Assembly (NCBI GenBank): GCA_047967505.1
Contig: CM106540.1
Source of the DNA: Dipteris shenzhenensis
Taxonomy: Eukaryota > Polypodiophyta > Polypodiopsida > Gleicheniales
DNA length: 64,000 nucleotides
Direction: 5' to 3' (one strand)
Below, in pieces: positions 57,630 through 64,000 of this stretch. The position numbers and the translations under genes are program-made. The notes under the pieces were generated by a model. It was not told the origin of the DNA. It saw only the letters and a program-made list of their open reading frames with translations, and made no database searches. The first letter of the stretch is position 1; each line of letters begins with the position of its first letter.

Positions 57630-58010
57630 CCGCCCTCATCGAAGGCAAATATGTTCTTATTAATACCAACTCTTATGTTAATGTGATGAATCTTGACAAG
57701 TTCAAAGGCTGGGATTGAAACTTTCTAGCCTAGTATTCCAAGGATTGAGAATGACCACCAATCAAAGTGTTGCATCCCAAGGCATGATGTGTTGATTGCC
57801 AGTCAAAGTTGTAGGATTTTGCACTTTGTTTAACTTTCGCATACTTTGAATGGAAGGAAGGCAACTGGGTACTTCTAGAAAGACCCTGGATCTCATCAAA
57901 GGGGATTGCTAGGGAGATATACTCACTAGAAAGCTCTACCATAGGAGAGGAAAAGGTAAATTATTATTGAATGGCTACCAATGCAAATTCTTGGATTATA
58001 CTTTCGGAAC
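57630..58010 (+). pseudogene. Retroelement aspartic protease relic, probably gypsy
   Basis: Plus strand reads, with shifts, ALIEGKYVLINTNSYVNVMN, LKLSSLVFQGLRMTTNQSV and ASQGMM, then LPVKVVGFCTLFNFRI, matching the layout of plant gypsy proteases (ALIDTGS-x-VNVM ... MANNQSV-PLG ... LPVKV-G). The catalytic DTG is changed to NTN. Lies upstream of, and in the same orientation as, the gypsy integrase at 61510, so it is probably the same element after loss of the RT region. Confidence 0.45.
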
Positions 58011-58199
58011 AACAAAGAGTTTCTTGCCCACCCCAACTATGAAATCTTCAAAGGTTTCAAGGAGCATGAATTTGATAGGAAAATTGGGCACAAAATTGGA
58101 GGTAAGGAAAGCCATGAAAGTCTTGACTACTACAAAACTAGGTAGAAATGGTAGCCCAAAATTGATATTTCTATATTATTAAATGGCACTTTCTTGCCA

Positions 58200-58500
58200 C
58201 CATTTCCATGTGTGCCATTTTTTGGAAATGGCAACCAAAAAAGCCATATATTTTTGCCATTTCTATGTCCATAATGGCAACCAAAAGTGCCATATATTTT
58301 GCCATTTTTATATATGAAATGGCAACTAAAAGTGCCATATAGTTTTGCCATTTCCACATACAAAATAACAACCAAGAGTGCCATATATTTATGTCTAAAA
58401 TGGCAACCGAAAGTGCCATATATTTTGCCATTTTTACGTATTAAATGGCAACTAAAAGTGCCATATAGTTTTGCCATTTCCACATACAAAATGGCAATCA
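58200..58500. repeat. 46-bp minisatellite with palindromic units
   Basis: About six units with the core ATGGCAACTAAAAGTGCCAT followed by ATA-TTTTGCCAT, starting near 58226, 58272, 58318, 58364, 58399 and 58444. Within each unit ATGGCAA pairs with TTGCCAT. Repetitive open frames on both strands (KYMALLVAI) come from the repeat. It sits inside the gypsy sequence, just before the integrase fragment. Confidence 0.75.
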
Positions 58501-58535
58501 ATAAGGACGAATGCCTTAGGGTAGGAGGTCTCCTA

Positions 58536-58883
58536 TGACAAAGTGAGGATCCTACTCTCCTAGTCACTAAGACAACATCCTAATACAACACTAAACTACG
58601 GAGGATGCAACCTAAGTGCAAGCATGATGAAGAGAGTGCTCATGACATGTATCTCAAGTCAATTAGGTTCCAAGATAGATTAACTTGGACTCATAAAGAG
58701 AATCTTGAGATAGTGCAAAGTGCTTGATTGATATTACTTCAAATGAACCTCCCTTTTATAGGTGAGGGTACTTACATCCATTTGCTTGCTCACATGTGGG
58801 ATATCTCCTCCATGCCATGTGGCAGCTTACCCTTTGCTCATACCTTTGCTCTACAAGTGCTCATGGCACCATATCTCTCAACA
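58536..58883 (-). repeat. 3' LTR of the gag-only element
   Basis: 348 bp. Minus strand starts TGTTGAGAGATATGGTGCCA and ends TCCTCACTTTGTCA. CCTTTTATAGG near 58753 (plus coordinates) may hold the TATA box on the minus strand. Confidence 0.95.
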
Positions 58884-58892
58884 CCTCCCCTT
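58884..58892 (-). other. Polypurine tract
   Basis: Minus strand AAGGGGAGG, abutting the 3' LTR. Confidence 0.88.
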
Positions 58893-59096
58893 GGTGCCAT
58901 AATCCTTTGGCTACTGCAAGGTGGTCAGATGTGAGTTACAAATCCATCACCTCCCCTTAGTGCATGCATGCTACTTAAGGTGGTCAAGTGTGGCTTCTAC
59001 ATGTCAATACCTCCCCTGGGTGCTTTCATAGCTACTCTCAGGTGGTCAGGTTTGATTACAAAACATAATAGGCAAGGTTGGCAAGGTTTTTGCTTT

Positions 59097-59939
59097 TCAA
59101 TACATTCCATTGATGTCACCTTTTGGCTCATGGCTTGATGATGACTCCGCGTAGTTGACTTGTTGATTCTTCAATCTGCAATCTTCTTCCTTGTGTCCGA
59201 GCTTCTTGCAATGGTGACACTTTGGTTTGTTCTTCAATCTGCAGTCACTTTGATAGTGACCCATCCTTCCGCAATGGTAGCATTTCACTGATGTTTTACT
59301 GAATAGTGCTTGTTCTTCATTATAGCTGTTGTGTGTTGATGTCGATGTTGATGTCGATGCCTTCAACTCTCTTTCTTTTTCGAGAAGAGAGGATACACAT
59401 TCTTCAAACTTTGGATCTGGCAAATTCTTCAAAGTGGTTGTCAATGCACTATACTCTGCAGGCATGCTTTTAAGGAGAATTGCAAGTGCATCTTTCTCTC
59501 CTACTTTTGCATTTATGCCCTCTAGTTGAGTCATAATGCTTTTGATTTTGTTGACAAATTGTGCCATGGATTCATTGAAGCCCATGTGCATACCATAGAA
59601 TTCAATCTTAAGATGGATTTCTTGGTTTTTGGCTTTTGCACCAAACACTGTGTTCAACTCATCCCATGCATCCTTGGCATGATCTTTAGAGTCTATATGA
59701 TGAATTATGTTTGGACCCAAGTGCAATCCAATGAGTGATAGTGCTGCTTCATCTTTTTCCTTCCAAGCATCATTTTGTGCAGTGGGTATATCTTCTTTTA
59801 CAGTTTTCCAAAGCTTTTGGTGCATTAGGAGATATCTCATTTGTGTAGACCATGTGTGAAATCCATCCCCGGTGAACTTCTCAACAGTTGGGGTGCGGAT
59901 TGCCATTGCAAAGGTCTTACCAGTTGATGATATTTTCAA
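59097..59939 (-). CDS. gag: Copia-type Gag polyprotein, intact
   Basis: 280 codons, no interruption. N-terminal IRTPTVEKFTGDGFHTWSTQ is the usual copia gag opening (F-G-NF-W). The capsid region follows (residues about 15-200: AWDELNTVFGAKAKNQEIHL, FVNKIKSIMTQLEGINAKVG, ALAILLKSMPAEYSALTTTL), as in the UBN2/Retrotran_gag families. Then a Ser/Thr linker (KASTSTSTSTHNSYNEEQ) and two CCHC zinc knuckles, CYHCGRMGHYQSDC and CHHCKKLGHKEEDC. The frame stops 18 codons after the second knuckle with no protease. The ATG at 59939 is 5' to the conserved core. An internal Met at 59903 (MAIRTPT) is an alternative start. Gag would assemble particles and bind RNA in the cytoplasm. It could serve the gag-less relatives in this window. 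Confidence 0.92.
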   Translation of the reverse strand: MKISSTGKTFAMAIRTPTVEKFTGDGFHTWSTQMRYLLMHQKLWKTVKEDIPTAQNDAWKEKDEAALSLIGLHLGPNIIHHIDSKDHAKDAWDELNTVFGAKAKNQEIHLKIEFYGMHMGFNESMAQFVNKIKSIMTQLEGINAKVGEKDALAILLKSMPAEYSALTTTLKNLPDPKFEECVSSLLEKERELKASTSTSTSTHNSYNEEQALFSKTSVKCYHCGRMGHYQSDCRLKNKPKCHHCKKLGHKEEDCRLKNQQVNYAESSSSHEPKGDINGMY

Positions 59940-61149
59940 ATCTGGCAGTGTCTAATTGCATACATAAAATCTGGGTTGACAGGCGCGTAGAGCTCAAAAA
60001 ACTGGTTATTTTTCCTTTTTGGAGCATGTGCAAATTCCTCCTGGATTGCAAGTTATGGCTTGTCGAAGATTCTATGAAGAAGAGGGGCCTTTGATGATGT
60101 GTCACAGGGATTCACATGCAGAATTTCCAAACTGTGCTTAACAAGAGGCTGTGCTTAGAAGGCACTGCTGACTGTGCATGATGATGTGGCATTCTTGTGA
60201 CCCAACTAGATAAACCCAAGGTTACATTCACTTTACCATAGTTCAACTAACCCAAGTAGCTGAACCTAACCATAGTTAAATTTTTTTTGACTACCTTATC
60301 TGCCACGTGGCATTTGTAGAGAACTTTAGCAAAGAAATGAAAACTTTGAGATCTGGAGACGGCGTCGACGGAGATGCTTCGTGACAGAGATGCATTGGCG
60401 ATGGACTGCCAGGGCTAGATGCGTGGACATCGACGTCGTTGAATTGTGTCGTAGGCTGTAGGAGCCATCACTGCTTGCTGGACTGCTGGCTAGGCCTGAG
60501 AGATTGTGGAGCGGCCGTTCGGGCTGTTTGGAGTCGAGGCTTGTGTGGCTGCTAGAGTATTGGCCGAACGTAGAGGCAAGCTTGTCGTCTCCTTGGAGAA
60601 GCCTGCTCGTAGCTGGACCGATTGAAGCCGCTCGTTGCCAATATGGAGTCGCTCGTTGCCAATACGGCGGATCGTTGCTGGTTGTGGTTGGCTAGGCTGT
60701 CAGGCTGGAGTCACCACTACTGTTGGAGTCGGGGTAGCCGAGAGCTTTAGAAGCCATTGTATTTGAATGTGCTTCATGCTCGCTGGTCGCTGCTGTAGGT
60801 AGAAGGTGCTGAAGCTTTGACGAGTGCAGGCCACTTGTGGGAGATTGCAAGAGCCGTGGAGCTCATTCATTGTAGAGGCTTGTTGATAGAGTCGGCAGCC
60901 ATACTCAGAGAAGAGAGAACCAAGCTTTCTAATAACTCACATACTCACAAGTCAAAATGAAGAAGAAGATACTCTCTCTCTTACACACACAATGTCTCTC
61001 AAAGAAACAATGAATTGAATAAGATGAACGGAAACCTTTCAATCTCAGATGGACGGAACTCTCCCTCAATCTAGAACAAAAAACTAACCTAAGAGAAAAA
61101 CATGAGCTCCTAAGATATGCCTACAACTAATCTAGGAGACTAGACCTAA
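59940..61149 (-). other. Untranslated leader of the gag-only element
   Basis: 1.2 kb, GC-richer than the surroundings between 60350 and 60900. Upstream short open frames are unconserved. Segments at 59979-60130 match the leaders of elements 17505 and 25173. Confidence 0.7.
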
Positions 61150-61161
61150 GCTCTGATACCA
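61150..61161 (-). other. Primer-binding site, initiator-Met tRNA
   Basis: Minus strand TGGTATCAGAGC, perfect, next to the 5' LTR. Confidence 0.93.
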
Positions 61162-61509
61162 TGACAAAGTGAGGATCCTACTCTCCTAGTCACTAAGACA
61201 ACATCCTAATACAACACTAATCTACGGAGGATGCAACCTAAGTGCAAGCATGATGAAGAGAGTGCTCATGACATGTATCTCAAGTCAATTAGGTTCCAAG
61301 ATAGATTAACTTGGACTCATAAAGAGAATCTTGAGATAGTGCAAAGTGCTTGATTGATATTACTTCAAATGAACCTCCCTTTTATAGGTGAGGGTACTTA
61401 CATCCATTTGCTTGCTCACATGTGGGATATCTCCTCCATGCCATGTGGCAGCTTACCCTTTGCTCATACCTTTGCTCTACAAGTGCTCATGGCACCATAT
61501 CTCTCAACA
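61162..61509 (-). repeat. 5' LTR of the gag-only element
   Basis: 348 bp, identical to the 3' LTR except one A/T difference near 61220 (58594 in the partner). Confidence 0.95.
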
Positions 61510-62413
61510 TCCTACACCCATTGAAGATTCCGTCTTGCAAATGGGAAAGTATCTACATGGATTTTATTGTTGGGGCACGACTCTGTGTGGGTAAATGTGG
61601 ATCGATTAACCAAGATGGTTCACTTTATTCCAACTAAGGAAGAAGTTAAAACTCCAAAATTATCAAGGTTGTTTGTGGATCATTTATATAAGTTGTATGT
61701 GCTATCAGCCAGGATCGTTAGTGATCGGGATAGAAAATTTATAGCCATTTTTGGAGGTATGTTTGTGAGGTTGGAAACTACGTTGAATATGATCATTGAG
61801 GATCATCCACAGAGCAATGGTCAAACTAAAAGGGTCATTGAGGATATGCTTGAGCATATGTAAGTAAATGGCAAACTTATTGGGAATAATATTTTCCCAT
61901 ATTAGAATTTGCACATAACAGTGCCAAACATTCAGCTATAGCTTTTAGTCCATTCATGATGATGTATGGATTTCAACATAGGCCCCAGTTGCAATGGGAA
62001 TTAAAAAAAAGAAGGTTCAAGTGGCCAAAGACTTTCTTCAAGATAAGAATCAAATGCTTAAGTTAGCGAAATATATCATCAGAGGAGCTTAGGATAGAGC
62101 AAGAAGTTATGCAAATGAAGTCCTAGTTAAACTCATTGGACTGGCTACTTTACCACATGAACCAAAAAGAAATTTTAGATAAATAAGAAAAAAGAACGTG
62201 ACATACCATATGGCAAGAATGTTTGATTAAGTGGGAAAATTCTAAACCAAAAAGAAATTTTAGATAGACAAGAAAAAAGAATGTGACATACAATATGGAA
62301 AGAGTGTCAAATTAAGTGGAAAGACAGACCTAAAGAGAGTTCAACATGGGAAAGGGTAAGCTATGTCCATAGGAGGTTTCCCAATTTTGTTTCCGAGGAC
62401 GTAAACTATTCTT

Positions 62414-62426
62414 AAGGGGAAGGGAA
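62414..62426 (+). other. Gypsy polypurine tract
   Basis: AAGGGGAAGGGAA just before the gypsy 3' LTR. Confidence 0.75.
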
Positions 62427-62780
62427 TGTTACATCATCCATAATCATGGAAGTTCATAGCATGATTATGGCGAAGTGGGAATTCCAAGAGGGCTTGACAG
62501 TGCTTGCAGATTCAAAAGCCAATACCTAGGATTCCTATGTTTAGGCATTAAATAAAGGGTGCACTGTACACCCAAGAGGGCTAAAAGTGAAGATCCAAGA
62601 AGGACACATTGCACCACGTGTAGGCATTGGACTAGTAGGGAGGTTTCTAGAGAGAGAGCCCCGATAGGAAAGAGGAGGAACCTTAGAGGCAGTTCACGTA
62701 AGAAAACAAGGGGGCACTTTACATAACCGAGGCTGGGTGGTGATAAGCTTTTCGAGCCCTCTTGTTTGGAGGATGTAGCA
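62427..62780 (+). repeat. 3' LTR of the gypsy chromovirus relic
   Basis: Starts TGTTACATCATCCATAATCA, follows the chromodomain and polypurine tract. Similar to the solo LTR at 17767-18087. The end at GGATGTAGCA (62780) is inferred from length and the CA rule. Confidence 0.6.
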
Positions 62781-63254
62781 ATGTGGGCCTAAACCATGTT
62801 AAAATACCCCATTAATAGAGTTCTCCCACTAAAATGGCATTTGTACTAAAGAACAGTCTTGTCACGAATAGAGTGAGGAGCAAAGATGGAAAAACTATCA
62901 CAGTCCAGATTACCATGCCAAAATGCAATGCCAATTCCAATTACTCCTAGCATGGGTAGGGGTCAACCTATGAAGTCCCCAAGGCTATCTATGACTTCCA
63001 GTGCATCTCCCCCTATACCCTCTTCATGTTCTATAAAGGTATACACAATGTAAAGGCTTCTAGTATATACTCACTATGCCTAGCACATACTACTCTGATC
63101 TTTTAGTGTTTTTTTAAATACTTTTGGTTGCTATCATATGCACCAAGAAAGTGGAATTACATGTCTTGTAGTTTTTTGTTTAATTAAATGTTTTGGTTGT
63201 TATCATATGCACCAAGAAAATCCACATACTCAGCTCCTCTACATATGTAAATTT
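62781..63254. other. Unassigned sequence
   Basis: Contains a direct repeat TGGTTG(C/T)TATCATATGCACC (63126 and 63196). No gene recognised. Could be the tail of the element whose LTR follows. Confidence 0.3.
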
Positions 63255-63263
63255 AAGAGGGGG

Positions 63264-63448
63264 TGTTAAGAATAATGTAAATTGCACTATTTTAGAGAGG
63301 ACTATAAGAGAATCAAGGAGAATCCCTAGCCCTAACTCTAACACTTAGGGATAAAATGTGTATATTAATTAGTGTGTTCAACACAACATCATTGTATAGT
63401 TAGTGATATTTTGTGCACTCCACTTTCTCTCCCCTCGATCCTCCAACA
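63264..63448 (+). repeat. Probable LTR of an unidentified element
   Basis: A polypurine tract AAGAGGGGG (63255-63263) is followed by TGTTAAGAATAATGTAAATT and the segment ends GATCCTCCAACA. Size (185 bp) and TG...CA ends fit a copia 3' LTR. No coding partner found. Confidence 0.45.
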
Positions 63449-64000
63449 CGGGTTAGGTTAATGGTTTGTCCCATGAACATTGTCTTATCCTGTATCTCAT
63501 CCATAAAGGATAGGTTCACTTTACACCATTCTCAATAGAGTTGGCTTTCTTTAATGTCCTATAGATAAGAAGAAGCTATTCAAATCAATAATATCATGTA
63601 GATTTAAAGATCTTTTAATTTGAATCTAGTTGAATTATTCATGACTTCTACTTTCCTATTGTTTTGCATTTAGATCCAAGGCTACAATAGTGTAGATGCC
63701 TTTGATGTTGACTTAATGATAAATATATTGTGCGTAACTAGACATAGAAGAAAGGATTGAGGCCATAGGTGTCAACTTGAGGGCTGAGATGGAGAGTCAT
63801 GCACATGTGTGGAGACACCATGCGTGTCTACAGAATGCAAGCCGATTGTGTCTTCCTTTCTAGAACATGGGTTAATATTCCCCATCTTTAAAGACATGAT
63901 GAATTCTTTAATGTTTCACATATAAAGAAGCATATTGTGGATATTATCTACCATGCGAGAACATGTATTTTGTGCATACCACGAGTGCACACCCTTTGAG
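63449..64000. other. Unassigned sequence to the window edge
   Basis: No gene or repeat recognised. Confidence 0.35.

Larger units (their letters stand above)
58536..61509 (-). mobile_element. Young gag-only LTR retrotransposon (TR-GAG type)
   Basis: 2974 bp, minus strand, TSD TCCTA (58531-58535 and 61510-61514). LTRs of 348 bp differ at one position by eye, so insertion was recent. Contains primer site, intact gag and polypurine tract, but no pol. It belongs to the same family as the gag-less elements at 25173 and 28042 and shares leader segments and LTR termini (TGTTGAGAGAT...TTTGTCA) with the pol-bearing copia at 17505, which is a plausible relative of its helper. Confidence 0.94.
58500..62420 (+). 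pseudogene. Ty3/gypsy chromovirus integrase, split by a gag-only element
   Basis: The left piece, 58500-58535, reads NKDECLRVGGLL. The right piece from 61510 continues HPLKIPSCKWESIYMDFIVG, then after a frameshift HDSVWVNVDRLTKMVHFIPT, RIVSDRDRKFIAIF and HPQSNGQTKRVIEDMLEHM. These are the D, D and E motifs of the gypsy integrase core, but the catalytic Glu of QTERV is Lys here. At 62165-62400 a chromodomain-like tail (CQIKWKDRPKESSTWERVSY) is partly duplicated: an 84-base block with GATAAATAAGAAAAAAGAA / GATAGACAAGAAAAAAGAA is repeated. The chromodomain identifies a chromovirus. Numerous stops. Confidence 0.75.

Noticed and set aside
57630-58010. Integrated pararetrovirus protease
   Set aside because: No movement-protein or coat-like sequence nearby, and a gypsy integrase with chromodomain follows in the same orientation.
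58130-58567. Repeated peptide KYMALLVAI, and a CRISPR-like look
   Set aside because: A 46-bp minisatellite has no spacers of differing sequence and the context is plant nuclear DNA.

Overview
The window looks like nuclear DNA from a land plant with a large, transposon-rich genome. I cannot resolve whether it is a fern, lycophyte, bryophyte, gymnosperm or flowering plant. The evidence is the element types: En/Spm CACTA tnp2, Tnt1-like Ty1/copia elements primed by initiator-Met tRNA, a chromodomain Ty3/gypsy element, gag-only LTR elements and PIF/Harbinger. I found no intact ordinary host gene, no rRNA or tRNA gene and no CRISPR array. Almost everything is nested mobile DNA, mostly decayed. Start and end coordinates of degenerate genes are approximate. 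Coordinates of LTRs, target-site duplications (TSDs) and primer sites were read base by base.

Layout. 1-3.7 kb: 3' part of a CACTA element inserted in a copia remnant (3.7-5.1 kb). 5.4-14.4 kb: a diverged inverted repeat surrounding an array of palindromic repeats, into which a complete copia element (6650-12201, TSD GGAAA) jumped. 14.8-17.0 kb: a 5'-truncated minus-strand copia element. 17.0-25.1 kb: a decayed gene of unknown family, split by a complete minus-strand copia element (17505-23480, TSD GTTTT) that carries a gypsy solo LTR at its polypurine tract (PPT). 25.2-28.0 kb: a gag-less LTR element (TSD ACTCA) inserted head-on into an older relative (28.0-28.5 plus 36.2-36.7 kb). 36.7-39.9 kb: tail of another LTR element. 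48.0-50.3 kb: a Harbinger transposase relic and a 1.3 kb TTAA-flanked DNA transposon. 57.6-62.8 kb: a gypsy chromovirus relic interrupted by a very young gag-only element (58536-61509, TSD TCCTA, LTRs of 348 bp differing at one base). 50.3-57.6 kb and the last 1.2 kb hold little I can name.

The most unusual content is a pair of related 7-8 kb DNA elements with matching terminal inverted repeats beginning TTAGGGGA: E1 (28486-36154) and E2 (40305-47574, opposite orientation). Both carry the same unknown gene 'A' with conserved blocks in the same order, and a second gene converging on it. Long GC-rich hairpins lie between the two genes in each element. In E1 the second gene ('B') looks transposase-like. 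In E2 the gene at the same place starts with a similar N-terminus, continues as coiled coil, and ends in an unmistakable histone H3 fold. I do not know of a described transposon family with this architecture. Both copies are now broken by stops and frameshifts.
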